A stretch of DNA of 64,000 bases from Vibrio celticus (GCF_024347335.1 NZ_AP025463.1:1860001-1924000), one strand, 5' to 3'. Counted from the first letter of the stretch, positions 52,448-61,663 are shown. The notes: generated by a model not told the origin, from the letters alone. Numbers and translations: made by a program.

Positions 52448-53422
52448 ATGAAACCTATTAAGCCCCTTCTTCTATCTTTAGTTGGTATCGGCGTTATTGG
52501 CTGGGTCGGATACAGTTTCTACCAAGCTTATCAACCACAGCCTGTTAAGCTTCAAGGTCAAATCGATGCGCAGCAATACAGTATCTCATCGAAAGTACCT
52601 GGCAGAATTGATGAAATATTCGTGCGTAAAGGTGACTCAGTTGAAAAAGGCGAATTGATCTTTTCTCTTCTTAGCCCTGAGATTGATGCGAAGCTAGAGC
52701 AAGCAAAAGCTGGTCAGAAAGCCGCTGGTGCATTAGCACAAGAAGCCGAGAATGGCGCGCGTACTCAACAGATCCAAGCCGCTAAAGACCAGTGGTTAAA
52801 AGCCAAAGCAGCTGCCGATTTGATGGACAAAACCTACCAACGTGTAAACAACCTTTACAACGATGGTGTGGTTGCCGAACAGAAGCGTGATGAAGCCAAA
52901 ACACAGTGGCAAGCGGCGAAGTACACCGAAAGCGCTGCGTTCCAAATGTATCAATTAGCGCAAGAAGGTGCTCGTGACGAAACCAAAGTGGCCGCCGCTC
53001 AAAAAGCGTTAATGGCAGCGGGTGCGGTAGCGGAAGTTGAAGCTTACGCAAAAGACACACAGATCCACAGTTGGTTTGATGGCGAAGTCTCTCAGGTTCT
53101 ATTAAGCAGCGGTGAACTCGCACCACAAGGCTTCCCTGTTGTGACTGTTATCGACACCAAGGATGCTTGGGCTGTGCTCAATGTGCGTGAAGACATGCTT
53201 AAGCATTTCGAGAAAGGCAGCCAGTTTGAGGCGTACCTACCGGCTCTGGATAAATCATTAACTTTCCAAGTGACACACATTGCCGTAATGGGTGATTTCG
53301 CAACTTGGCGCTCAACAGACGCTGCACAAGGATTCGACTTACGTACTTTTGAAGTAGAAGCGCACCCTGTCGATACGAGCGAAACGCTGCGTATGGGCAT
53401 GAGCCTAGTGGTTGAGCTTTAG
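52448..53422 (+). CDS. HlyD-type membrane fusion protein
   Basis: A 324-residue periplasmic adaptor. One N-terminal membrane anchor (about 8-26), a lipoyl-like half motif (ISSKVPGRIDEIFVRKGDSVEKG), a helical hairpin (about 80-205) and a β-barrel domain. It bridges the inner-membrane permeases and the TolC channel. AAGGA lies 6 nt before its start, and the next gene starts 7 bp after its stop. It is of the YhiI/EmrA-like group. Confidence 0.9.
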   Translation: MKPIKPLLLSLVGIGVIGWVGYSFYQAYQPQPVKLQGQIDAQQYSISSKVPGRIDEIFVRKGDSVEKGELIFSLLSPEIDAKLEQAKAGQKAAGALAQEAENGARTQQIQAAKDQWLKAKAAADLMDKTYQRVNNLYNDGVVAEQKRDEAKTQWQAAKYTESAAFQMYQLAQEGARDETKVAAAQKALMAAGAVAEVEAYAKDTQIHSWFDGEVSQVLLSSGELAPQGFPVVTVIDTKDAWAVLNVREDMLKHFEKGSQFEAYLPALDKSLTFQVTHIAVMGDFATWRSTDAAQGFDLRTFEVEAHPVDTSETLRMGMSLVVEL

Positions 53423-53429
53423 GTGACTT

Positions 53430-54749
53430 ATGTCTGCTAACTCTCAATATACTGGATCGCAATCTAGAGGCTCGCAATCAACTGAGCATCATAGAGCGAA
53501 GAATACCTTGCTTAGGCAGTGGGCGATTGTCCGCAAAGACAAATGGTTGTTGTCTTGCCTAACTTGGATTCCTTTGCTGCTTGCTGCCAGTATCTGGCTG
53601 ATTTTTTCACAAGGGGTCGCTCGTGACTTACCGGTTGCAGTTGTTGACTTGGAACACAGTCAAATCTCGCAAAAGTTCACACGCCTTGTTGATGCATCAC
53701 CAACGCTGCAAGTCACTCAGAAATACAGCTCTGCGAGTGATGCGGCGAAAGCGATGATCGAACGCGATATCTATGGTTATGTTGTGATACCAAAGAACTT
53801 CGACCGAGACCTTCTGCTCGGCTTGAATCCGCAAGTGTCTGTATTCTATAACAGCCAATTTATCTTAATCGGTAAGCTAGTGAACTCTGCCTTGCTGCAG
53901 GCTCAAGGGACTTTTAACGCACAGCTTGAAGTCGTTAAGCAGCTGTCACACGGTGATACCACGGTGCAATCCGCATTAGGCCAAGCAGTAACGGTACAAA
54001 GCCAGATCACGCCGCTGTTCAACAAGAACACCAGTTATGCACAGTTCTTGGTGTCTGCGGTTATTCCTGCACTGTGGCAGATCATGATTGTGGTGGGCAC
54101 GATATTGGTTTTGACGGCGAACGTTAGAGCTCGTGGGCTTCACGCTTGGTTATCCAACGCCCCTATGAAGTCACTCGCATCAACATTAACGCCCTACCTT
54201 GTCTTGTTTTTGATGTTTGGTATCGCGTTTAGCTTTTGGTTTTATGTGCTCTTAGACTGGCCATTTAACGGCAGCTTTGTGGCATTGACCATTGCCCAAC
54301 TACTTACCGTCATCAGCTGTATCATCATGGGTTGTTTGTTTTTCTTCTTAACACTTGATCCCGCAAGGGCGATGAGTTTCGCTGGTGCATTTACGGCACC
54401 AAGTTTTGCATTCATGGGCATTACCTTTCCAGTAACAGACATGAACACGGCAGCTCAAATTTGGAGAAGCTTATTGCCCGTGAGTCATTACATCGAAGTG
54501 CAAACGGCGCAGTCTAGTTATGGTGTGAACGCGGCACAGTCTTTGATCAGCCTCTCTTCTATGTTGTGGTACGCGGTTCCTGCTTTGGTGGTGATGTTGT
54601 TAATTAAGAAACACTTGGCGCAATCAGCTCTAACTGCACAAGCAGATCTATCTACACAAACAGGTCTATCAGCAAAAGCAGCTTTATCTACAAAAACAAC
54701 GCCGTCAACACAGCCAGAAGCATCAGCACAACAAGGAGTAAAACGATGA
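53430..54749 (+). CDS. ABC-2-type permease with a repetitive hydrophilic tail
   Basis: A 439-residue ABC-2 (YhhJ-like) membrane protein. One N-terminal span, a large periplasmic domain (about 60-205, motif IYGYVVIPKNFDRDLLLG) and five or six C-terminal spans. The final ~40 residues are low-complexity, about six imperfect hexapeptides of the form LSTQTG/LSAKAA, encoded by imperfect 18-bp repeats near 54628-54735. Its last four bases overlap the next gene (ATGA). No ATPase gene is in the operon. Confidence 0.88.
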   Translation: MSANSQYTGSQSRGSQSTEHHRAKNTLLRQWAIVRKDKWLLSCLTWIPLLLAASIWLIFSQGVARDLPVAVVDLEHSQISQKFTRLVDASPTLQVTQKYSSASDAAKAMIERDIYGYVVIPKNFDRDLLLGLNPQVSVFYNSQFILIGKLVNSALLQAQGTFNAQLEVVKQLSHGDTTVQSALGQAVTVQSQITPLFNKNTSYAQFLVSAVIPALWQIMIVVGTILVLTANVRARGLHAWLSNAPMKSLASTLTPYLVLFLMFGIAFSFWFYVLLDWPFNGSFVALTIAQLLTVISCIIMGCLFFFLTLDPARAMSFAGAFTAPSFAFMGITFPVTDMNTAAQIWRSLLPVSHYIEVQTAQSSYGVNAAQSLISLSSMLWYAVPALVVMLLIKKHLAQSALTAQADLSTQTGLSAKAALSTKTTPSTQPEASAQQGVKR

Positions 54750-55918
54750 GCTTTACTCAACTACTCAAACAAGAACTCTTAGCGGTATTGCGCAATCCTG
54801 TCGTGCTTCTTACGGTATTTGGTGGTGTGGTCTTCTATTCATTCTTGTATCCATTGCCTTACGCGAACCAAATTCCCCAACAACTGAAAGCATCGGTCGT
54901 GAACTTGGATAAGAGTCAAAGCAGCTACCAATTAGAGCGAATGGTGGATGCCACCTCTCAGATCGAATTGGTCCGTCGAGACTCCACCATCGCCGATGCG
55001 AAACAAGCTGTGCTTAACCAAAAGATTGGCGGGTTCCTTGTCATTCCAGAAGACTTCTATAAAGACTTGCTGCTCGGTAAGAGCCCGACACTTTCTTACG
55101 CTGGTGATGCTTCTTACTTCTTGGTCTACGGAACCATTGTTGAAGGGCTTGCCAAGGCCGGTGGTACGTTAGCTGCGCAAGTTAAGGTCAGCCATTTGTT
55201 AGTCGAAGGTGTGCCTTTAGAATCGGCAGCCAAAGGCTACAGTGCATTCAGCTTGAACCTGAAACCAACGTTTAATAGTCGCATGGGATACATCGATTAC
55301 GTAGTTCCAGCCGTCTTTGTGTTGATCCTGCAACAAACCTTGGCCATGGCTTCAGGTTTAGTGGGCGCAACCCAAAACGCTCAATCGACATTTGGTTACT
55401 GGAGCAAAACCTCTCCAGCGAAACTGATGCTTGCTCGCTGTTTTACCTTAGTCGGCATTTATTACTTGTTGTCGATGTACTATTTCGGCGCTAGCTTTTC
55501 GATGTATGGGATAAACCAGCTCGCCTCAACAACACAGATCTTAACCTTACTTCTGCCCTTCTTACTGGCCAGCTGTTTGATCGGGATTTTTATTGGTGAG
55601 TTAGTACCACGAAGAGAGCTAGTCACGGTTGTAGTGTTAATCAGTTCAATGCCACTGATCTTCTCTTCAGGTTTTATCTGGCCAGTTGAAATGATGCCTG
55701 AATGGTTAGTTCTATTATCACAGCTGTTCCCAAGCACACCGGCGATCCAAGGTTTCTTAGCACTTAATCAGATGGGTGCATCTTGGCAAGAGGTGGCGTC
55801 TCAATGGACATTACTATGGGGACAGGTTTTATTGTGGGGTTCGTTATTGGCACTTAAGCTCTACCACAAATCCAGCAAGGGCACAGTTGGCAATAGCAAT
55901 AGTCATCGAGTCGTTTAG
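54746..55918 (+). CDS. ABC-2-type permease, second subunit
   Basis: A 390-residue ABC-2 membrane protein paralogous to the one before it: an N-terminal span, a periplasmic domain with the matching motif GGFLVIPEDFYKDLLLGK, and about five C-terminal spans. AAGGAG 6 nt before the ATG and a 4-bp overlap with the upstream gene show coupled translation. The pair probably forms a heterodimer exporting a small hydrophobic or peptide substrate with the HlyD and TolC proteins. The ATPase partner must be encoded elsewhere or be absent. Confidence 0.88.
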   Translation: MSFTQLLKQELLAVLRNPVVLLTVFGGVVFYSFLYPLPYANQIPQQLKASVVNLDKSQSSYQLERMVDATSQIELVRRDSTIADAKQAVLNQKIGGFLVIPEDFYKDLLLGKSPTLSYAGDASYFLVYGTIVEGLAKAGGTLAAQVKVSHLLVEGVPLESAAKGYSAFSLNLKPTFNSRMGYIDYVVPAVFVLILQQTLAMASGLVGATQNAQSTFGYWSKTSPAKLMLARCFTLVGIYYLLSMYYFGASFSMYGINQLASTTQILTLLLPFLLASCLIGIFIGELVPRRELVTVVVLISSMPLIFSSGFIWPVEMMPEWLVLLSQLFPSTPAIQGFLALNQMGASWQEVASQWTLLWGQVLLWGSLLALKLYHKSSKGTVGNSNSHRVV

Positions 55919-55930
55919 TTTTATGTGCTA

Positions 55931-55986
55931 GCGGAAAGTAGTCATGCTTTCCGCTCATCAAAAGAGCTCTTATAAAGGGCTTTTTT
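55931..55986 (+). terminator. Two hairpins ending the export operon
   Basis: A perfect 8-bp stem gcggaaag/ctttccgc (55931-55938, 55947-55954) is followed by a weaker stem aaaagagctct/agggctttttt (55960-55986) that ends in a T tract; the second is the likely terminator. Confidence 0.75.
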
Positions 55987-56489
55987 AATATCCTAAGATC
56001 CGAATACACCTTCAGCCTTCGAATGTTTAAACACCGCCAAAACATATCGAATACTCGAACTCCCCTGCGCGCCCTCTATGTCCCCCCTATGTCCCTATAA
56101 CCCATCACTCTGAATTCTCCTTCATTCGCCTCTATAACAGCTACTGCATATGCTTTTCTCTGCCCAAAAAGCATCGACTTATTCCCAAATGATGACAAAA
56201 CCCGAACAATTGTAAATTTATTGTAAAAATTTCTTTGTTGGCATTATTTTTATGTATAGGATTATCAGTAGGACTTGGTAGTCCGAATGCCATAGTCTTA
56301 TTGGTGCACATACCAAAAGGATATCCATACAAAGCAAGATCAGTACTTATATTTATTTCGTTTTTCGACCTAGCTACAGCCGTTTATGTTGCCGTCGAAT
56401 GAAGTAGATATACCGCTGAAATATACAAATCAAATAGAAAACAAACACAACAGCAACAAACATAATTTATTAAAAAGACAGGGAAAACC
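55987..56489 (+). promoter_or_regulatory. Upstream region of the first AGCS symporter
   Basis: A 503-bp AT-rich region. It contains a short direct repeat of atgtccc (about 56078-56095) and long A/T tracts. I see no glycine-riboswitch consensus here, in contrast to the second AGCS gene. AGGGA lies 7 nt before the 56490 start. Confidence 0.4.
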
Positions 56490-58031
56490 ATGAAAAACAT
56501 ACGTGAATTATTTTTTGGGTTTATATTATTGTTTAGTTCCAGTGCATTTGCAGAAGAAGGATCATTTAACCAAGCTATCAGCAACTTAAGTCAAAGTGTT
56601 GATGGGTTTTTCAACGAATACACAGGTTGGTTCGTTGGGCTGATATTTAAAAGTGTACCGATTGGTGAAGCTAACTTCCCAGTGATTGTTGGCTGGCTGT
56701 TGCTCGCTGCGATCATCTTCACTGTTTACTTTGGCTTTGTTCAATTTAAACGTGTCGGCATGGCGATAGACATTATCAAAGGTAAGTATACCGATCCTAA
56801 CTCTAAAGAGGACGGCGAGGTTTCTCACTTTCAAGCGTTAACAACGGCGCTTTCTGGTACTGTCGGGCTTGGTAACATTGCCGGTGTGGGTGCTGCACTT
56901 GCGATTGGTGGTCCTGGCGCGACATTCTGGATGATCTTGTGTGGCCTTCTGGGTATGGCTTCTAAGTTCTGTGAGTGTACCTTAGGTGTGAAATACCGAA
57001 CTATCCTACCTTCAGGTGTTGTTTCGGGTGGTCCAATGTACTACCTAAGCCAAGGTCTTGGTGAAAGAGGTTTAGGTGGACTAGGCAAAGTGCTCGCTAT
57101 TGGTTTCGCATTAATGTGTATTTTAGGCGCATTGGGCGGCGGTAACATGTTCCAAGCTAACCAAGCACACGCCATGTTGACTTACGCATTTGATGTACCA
57201 AGTGAATACGGTGTGATCACTGGCCTTGTACTTGCCTCTTTAGTTTTCTCTGTGATTGTTGGTGGTATGCCTTCTATCGCATCGGTAACGGAAAAAGTTG
57301 TTCCTTGGATGGCTGCTCTGTATATCGGTATGGCTCTGATTGTTATCGGTTCTAACCTTGATCAAGTTGGCCCTGCGTTCAGCGCAATCTTTACAGGTGC
57401 ATTTACTGGTGAAGGTGTTGTTGGTGGATTTATTGGTGCGTTAATTCAAGGCTTGAAGCGTGCAACGTTCTCGAACGAAGCAGGTGTAGGTTCAGCAGCT
57501 ATCGCTCACTCAGCGGTTAAAACAAAAGAACCAATCACTGAAGGTCTAGTATCACTATTAGAACCGTTCGTTGATACAGTAATCATTTGTACAATGACAG
57601 CATTGGTTATCACTATCGCTGGCTTAAACGTAGGTCCATTCGATGGTTCTGGTTTAACAGGTGTAACGCTGACTGCTGCATCGTTTACTGAAACGGCAGA
57701 AGTATTCAAATACACACTCGCTCTCGCGGTAATCATGTTTGCGTTTTCTACCATGATCTCTTGGTCGTACTACGGTCTTAAAGCTTGGACTTACCTATTT
57801 GGTGAAGGCAAAACAACGGAGCTGATTTTTAAAGTCATGTTCTGTGTGTTCGTTGTTATTGGTGCCACGATTCAATTTGGTGCGGTAATCGACTTCTCTG
57901 ATGCGGCTATCTTTGCGATGTCTATCTTCAACATTCTTGGTCTGTACTTCTTGATGCCAATTGTGAAGAAAGAACTGCAATCATTTGTTGCTCGCGTGAA
58001 ATCTGGCGAAATCAAAACTTATGAGAAATAA
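56490..58031 (+). CDS. AGCS-family alanine/glycine:cation symporter
   Basis: A 513-residue sodium-coupled amino-acid symporter with about 11 membrane spans. Family motifs are clear: TTALSGTVGLGNIAGVGAA, GGPMYYLSQGLG and TFSNEAGVGSAAIAHS. The first 21 residues form a signal-peptide-like segment (ending SAFA-E) before an extra periplasmic stretch, which the second AGCS protein here lacks. It is transcribed alone, ending at a hairpin shared with a small gene on the other strand. Substrate is probably alanine or glycine. Confidence 0.92.
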   Translation: MKNIRELFFGFILLFSSSAFAEEGSFNQAISNLSQSVDGFFNEYTGWFVGLIFKSVPIGEANFPVIVGWLLLAAIIFTVYFGFVQFKRVGMAIDIIKGKYTDPNSKEDGEVSHFQALTTALSGTVGLGNIAGVGAALAIGGPGATFWMILCGLLGMASKFCECTLGVKYRTILPSGVVSGGPMYYLSQGLGERGLGGLGKVLAIGFALMCILGALGGGNMFQANQAHAMLTYAFDVPSEYGVITGLVLASLVFSVIVGGMPSIASVTEKVVPWMAALYIGMALIVIGSNLDQVGPAFSAIFTGAFTGEGVVGGFIGALIQGLKRATFSNEAGVGSAAIAHSAVKTKEPITEGLVSLLEPFVDTVIICTMTALVITIAGLNVGPFDGSGLTGVTLTAASFTETAEVFKYTLALAVIMFAFSTMISWSYYGLKAWTYLFGEGKTTELIFKVMFCVFVVIGATIQFGAVIDFSDAAIFAMSIFNILGLYFLMPIVKKELQSFVARVKSGEIKTYEK

Positions 58032-58126
58032 CTTCTCTTCAGTGCTTATCGTCAAATAACACTGTTCTAAAAATTTTTGTAATACCCTTTGCTTGAGAAA
58101 GCGAGAACAGTACTGCAATTAATCTG

Positions 58127-58166
58127 AAATCCCTACTGGCTTATTGTTTAGCTCGTAGGGATTTTT
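58127..58166. terminator. Terminator after the first AGCS gene, shared with a convergent small gene
   Basis: Perfect 10-bp arms aaatccctac (58127-58136) and gtagggattt (58155-58164) followed by TTTT on the plus strand. The stop codon of the convergent 58-residue gene lies in the loop. Confidence 0.88.
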
Positions 58167-58324
58167 GTATCTGAATTTTCTTGCTCAAGCCGTTCAGGAG
58201 CTTGGCTTACTTTTTTACGATCTACCGCCTCTTCTACTTCAATCATATCTCGTTGCGCTAATGGCGAGTTACAATCATCAAAACAGTAGGCTACGGTGCA
58301 GTTCTCACACAGATATTCATTCAT
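58148..58324 (-). CDS. Cysteine-rich 58-residue small protein
   Basis: A short gene reading MNEYLCENCTVAYC at the N-terminus, then FDDC, so four cysteines (6, 9, 14, 18) in a CxxC-x4-C-x3-C pattern that could bind zinc or another metal. The rest is a charged helix-like tail rich in E and K. AGGGA lies 8 nt before the ATG, and the stop falls inside the terminator hairpin of the convergent AGCS gene. I do not recognise a family; the longer plus-strand frame over the same DNA has no ribosome site and looks random. Confidence 0.65.
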   Translation of the reverse strand: MNEYLCENCTVAYCFDDCNSPLAQRDMIEVEEAVDRKKVSQAPERLEQENSDTKIPTS

Positions 58325-58649
58325 GGTTTAATCCCTGTCCATTGAGATGGTCTAATCACAGAACTACAACAGACCACGTGTTCATCCTAGAACACCGCTA
58401 TTATGCTGTTTCTCAACCTTATAAATATGCGTGCAAAGTCACCAAGTATTCAATTGATCACATATTAAAACTATTTTACGGCTCTAATCACGGATAGCTT
58501 AGTAATAGTGTGAAAACGGTTATGCACTAAGCTACGGAACAGATTAACAGCATAAATAAGCCATTTGGAACGAAAAACGCCCACACCATTTGCATGATGT
58601 GGGCGTTTGAATAGCTATAGCTAAAGACGAATGAGTTAAAAGTTTGAGT
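58325..58649 (-). other. Intergenic region with terminator of the coiled-coil gene
   Basis: A 325-bp gap. A strong hairpin with 11-bp arms (58575-58585 and 58598-58608) followed on the minus strand by TTTTT ends the gene at 58650-59384. The rest should hold the promoter of the 58-residue gene; none could be assigned. Confidence 0.7.
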
Positions 58650-59384
58650 CTATAAACCCATCTCTTCGGTTAGCGTTTTAATTTGCTTAAGATCCATGGT
58701 GTGAACTTCAATCATTTGTCTGATGTCACTTAGGCGAGAATTTGCGTTGTCTTGCTTCTCACACGCGTCAGATTTTGCATCCCATGAAGTGCCATCTAAG
58801 AACACATCACACGCTTTCTTAAGCGAACCAAGGTTTTGTTCAAGCTCGCCTCTTTCTTTCTCAAGCTTTTCAAGTTCTTGAGAAATCTGTAATTCTTTTC
58901 GGAAAACTTCACGCGAACGCTCAAACAAGGTCGATTGCATGTCAGCCTGACGATTAAGTTTCTGATTGTCTTGCTGAGTTTGCTCTAACGTCTGCTTCTG
59001 TTCGTTTAGCTGTTGCTCTAACGAGTAATTCGCCTTCTCTAAAACCGAAGACTGTTTCGCTAATTCTTGGAGTTCTTTTTGATGTTCTTCTGTTTGTTTT
59101 ACTAGAGCGGCCTCTACTTTCGCATCGATTTCAGTATCGACTTTAGCCACTTTCGCTTCAACGGATGTCATCAATTGTGTTTTGCTATCACGCAGTTCTT
59201 GATAACGAGCTTCGAGTACCTGATAAGTGGACTCCCACTTCGAAGCCGTGACTGTAGAACCGATTAAGCCACCCAGAGCTAAACCTATAACCGCAGCAAT
59301 ACCGATATAGAGCTGACTGCGCTTATCGCGTTCTTCAATAACAACCACTTCATCTTGTTCGCTTTGTCCAGATTGCTGGTTCAC
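58650..59384 (-). CDS. Membrane-anchored coiled-coil protein of unknown function
   Basis: A 244-residue protein with a single membrane span at about 25-46 (IGIAAVIGLALGGLIGSTV). It is followed by about 150 residues of coiled coil rich in Q, E, K and L. Two cysteines near 190 and 208 could pair. Such proteins are sometimes labelled as partitioning proteins by similarity of their coiled coil alone, which I do not trust. It has its own terminator. A structural or scaffold role at the inner membrane is the most that can be said. Confidence 0.8.
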   Translation of the reverse strand: MNQQSGQSEQDEVVVIEERDKRSQLYIGIAAVIGLALGGLIGSTVTASKWESTYQVLEARYQELRDSKTQLMTSVEAKVAKVDTEIDAKVEAALVKQTEEHQKELQELAKQSSVLEKANYSLEQQLNEQKQTLEQTQQDNQKLNRQADMQSTLFERSREVFRKELQISQELEKLEKERGELEQNLGSLKKACDVFLDGTSWDAKSDACEKQDNANSRLSDIRQMIEVHTMDLKQIKTLTEEMGL

Positions 59385-59532
59385 TAGCGGGTACTCCCAA
59401 AAATTTGTTTAACGTTACGCGGTCACTGACACGAATGCCAATACTGATGTGTAGGCTCAGTTAAACCTATCGCTCAAGCCAGAAGCACTTAAGCTTTACT
59501 AACACATTCATCCCACCTGTGCACAGGCAGGT

Positions 59533-59691
59533 TTAACGAGTTAACTCCGAAATCATCAAGCTGGCAGTATACAAAAGGAAGCTGCTAACGATAACTATCA
59601 CTACCCATTTTTGCAGTTTTTCGTTTGTCCGGTAACGAAATAGTACAAATGCCAAAGCCAATAAAAAAACAATCGCTATTAGTCGAGTCAT
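59533..59691 (-). CDS. Small two-span membrane protein, 52 residues
   Basis: Starting at ATG 59691 with a perfect AGGAGG 4 nt upstream, the product MTRLIAIVFLL... has two hydrophobic segments (about 3-17 and 28-46) with a basic loop between them (RYRTNEKLQKW). A longer frame to 59763 ignores that ribosome site. The family is not recognised. Confidence 0.7.
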   Translation of the reverse strand: MTRLIAIVFLLALAFVLFRYRTNEKLQKWVVIVIVSSFLLYTASLMISELTR

Positions 59692-59875
59692 AACTCCTCC
59701 TTGTTTCTCTATTTTATACCATTTAAATAAGCAAGTTACGTCAGAGACTCGTTGTTTGATCATTTAGTTGAACAACATTTGTGCAAACAGATATTTTGTA
59801 GCTGACATCACATTTTATATGATCTAGGATACGTCTACAGATTACCTAATTATTTAGGTAATTGTTCCGAAGAAG

Positions 59876-60112
59876 ACTGCAGGAGAGTGGTTTTTAACTA
59901 AATATTAACATTTAGTTAGATTGACCCGCCGAAGAAGTAAATCTTTCAGGTGCTTTATGCTGGAGAAATCCAGAAAAGTGAGGACTGTCGTTGGAGGAAC
60001 CTCTGGAGAGAACCGTTAGATCGGTCGCCGAAGGAGCAAGCTTAGTGCCCGTTACTTATCTATAAGTGATTCGCTAAGTGAAACTCTCAGGCAAAAGGAC
60101 AGAGGAGTGGAA
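59876..60112 (+). ncRNA. Tandem glycine riboswitch
   Basis: Two glycine aptamers in tandem upstream of an AGCS symporter gene. Aptamer 1 (about 59876-59992) has CGCCGAAGAAGTAA, TCTTTCAGGT and GTGAGGACTG. Aptamer 2 (about 59998-60112) has GGAGAGAACCG, CGCCGAAGGAGCAA and ACTCTCAGGCAAAAGGACAG, all matching the well-known gcvT-type consensus. It is the arrangement known in Vibrio in front of a sodium/amino-acid symporter. It should sense glycine and control the gene that follows. Confidence 0.96.
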
Positions 60113-60207
60113 AGCAACAGCCTTAATTAACAAAAGAATTCTATCTAGAAATCCGTATGTATTAAGTAGTGCTCCCGATCCCTGTGATCTGCACTGCCTT
60201 CCCTCTT

Positions 60208-60235
60208 CTCCTTAAATTTTTAATTTATTAAGGGG
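60208..60235 (+). promoter_or_regulatory. Shine-Dalgarno-masking hairpin of the second AGCS gene
   Basis: ctccttaa (60208-60215) can pair with ttaagggg (60228-60235), with one G-U pair and a 12-nt loop. The second arm contains the ribosome site AAGGGG 5 nt before the ATG. This is the likely expression platform of the glycine riboswitch, acting on translation. Confidence 0.6.
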
Positions 60236-60240
60236 AATTT

Positions 60241-61569
60241 ATGAACCACCTACAAGCTACACTACAAACCATCAACCAATTCGTTTGGGGACCACCACTG
60301 CTTATTCTGCTAGTGGGTACAGGTATCTACTTTACTTTTCGCTTAGGCTTACTCCAGTTTAGACACCTCCCAACGGCACTGAAAATGGTGTTCAGCAAAG
60401 ACAAATCTGGTACGGGTGACGTATCGAGTTTCGCGGCTTTGTGTACTGCACTTTCAGCAACCATTGGTACAGGTAACATCGTTGGTGTAGCGACCGCAAT
60501 CAAGATTGGTGGCCCTGGTGCCCTATTCTGGATGTGGCTTGCCGCTGTATTTGGTATGGCGACCAAATACGCAGAATGTCTACTTGCTGTTAAATACCGC
60601 AGAACCGATAGCAATGGCGAAATGGTTGGCGGCCCTATGTACTATCTTCAATACGGTGTTGGCTCAAGAATATTGGCGGTGATGTTCGCTGTGTTCGCTT
60701 TGGGTGTTGCCTGCTTCGGTATTGGTACCTTCCCACAAGTTAACGCTATCTTAGACGCGACTGAAATCTCATTTGGCGCTTCTCGTGAGATGTCTGCTGT
60801 CGTGCTTACGATATTGGTGGCGGTGGTAACCCTTGGTGGTATCCAATCTATCGCTAAAGTAGCAGGGAAAGTTGTTCCTACTATGGCGGTGATGTACGTC
60901 GTCGCGTGTTTAAGCGTTCTGATTTCAAATGCAGACCAACTACTGAATGCCATTACCCTTGTTGTTACCTCTGCGTTTACAAATACTGCGGCAACAGGCG
61001 GTTTCTTTGGTGCGAGCATCATGCTTGCTATCCAGTCTGGTATTGCTCGTGGTGTATTCTCTAATGAATCTGGTTTAGGTAGCGCACCAATGGCTGCGGC
61101 GGCTGCAAAAACAGATTCATGCGTGAAACAAGGCCTTGTCTCTATGACTGGTACCTTCTTCGATACCATCATCATTTGTACGATGACAGGTTTGGCACTT
61201 ATCTTAACAGGCGCTTGGCAGACTGACCTTTCTGGTGCTGCGATGACCACTCATGCATTTGCTGTTGGTCTGAATGCAGACACGCTTGGCCCTATGCTGG
61301 TTTCAGTTGGCCTAATCTTCTTTGCGTTTACTACGATTCTAGGCTGGAACTACTACGGCGAGCGCTGTGTTGTTTTCTTGCTGGGTACTAAAGCAGTCTT
61401 ACCTTACAAGATCATCTTCATTGCGTTGGTGGCTTCTGGTGCATTCTTGAAGCTCGACATGATCTGGATATTGGCAGATATCGTCAACGGCCTGATGGCA
61501 ATTCCAAACCTAATCGGCCTTATCTTACTACGCCATGTTGTTATCGAAGAAACTAAGCTGTTCTCATAG
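60241..61569 (+). CDS. AGCS-family alanine/glycine:cation symporter, riboswitch-controlled
   Basis: A 442-residue sodium-coupled symporter with about 11 membrane spans. Motifs: CTALSATIGTGNIVGVATA, GGPMYYLQYGVG and VFSNESGLGSAPMAAAAA. It starts at ATG 60241, 5 nt after AAGGGG, and lies directly downstream of a tandem glycine riboswitch, so glycine is likely a substrate. Its original terminator may be the hairpin at 63024, now separated from it by the IS4-like element. Confidence 0.94.
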   Translation: MNHLQATLQTINQFVWGPPLLILLVGTGIYFTFRLGLLQFRHLPTALKMVFSKDKSGTGDVSSFAALCTALSATIGTGNIVGVATAIKIGGPGALFWMWLAAVFGMATKYAECLLAVKYRRTDSNGEMVGGPMYYLQYGVGSRILAVMFAVFALGVACFGIGTFPQVNAILDATEISFGASREMSAVVLTILVAVVTLGGIQSIAKVAGKVVPTMAVMYVVACLSVLISNADQLLNAITLVVTSAFTNTAATGGFFGASIMLAIQSGIARGVFSNESGLGSAPMAAAAAKTDSCVKQGLVSMTGTFFDTIIICTMTGLALILTGAWQTDLSGAAMTTHAFAVGLNADTLGPMLVSVGLIFFAFTTILGWNYYGERCVVFLLGTKAVLPYKIIFIALVASGAFLKLDMIWILADIVNGLMAIPNLIGLILLRHVVIEETKLFS

Positions 61570-61663
61570 ACAGGATCTTAAGCTCTAAGCTATTTATTTA
61601 GATAGAAAAAAGGCTTCATTTATGATCAGATAATCGTCGCCAAACAAACCACCCATATCAACC

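Noticed and set aside
55987..56489. Second glycine riboswitch before the first AGCS gene
   Set aside because: None of the conserved aptamer blocks seen at 59876-60112 is present.
58165..58497. 110-residue plus-strand gene after the first AGCS symporter
   Set aside because: It begins inside the terminator, has no ribosome site and is antisense to the better supported 58-residue cysteine-rich gene.
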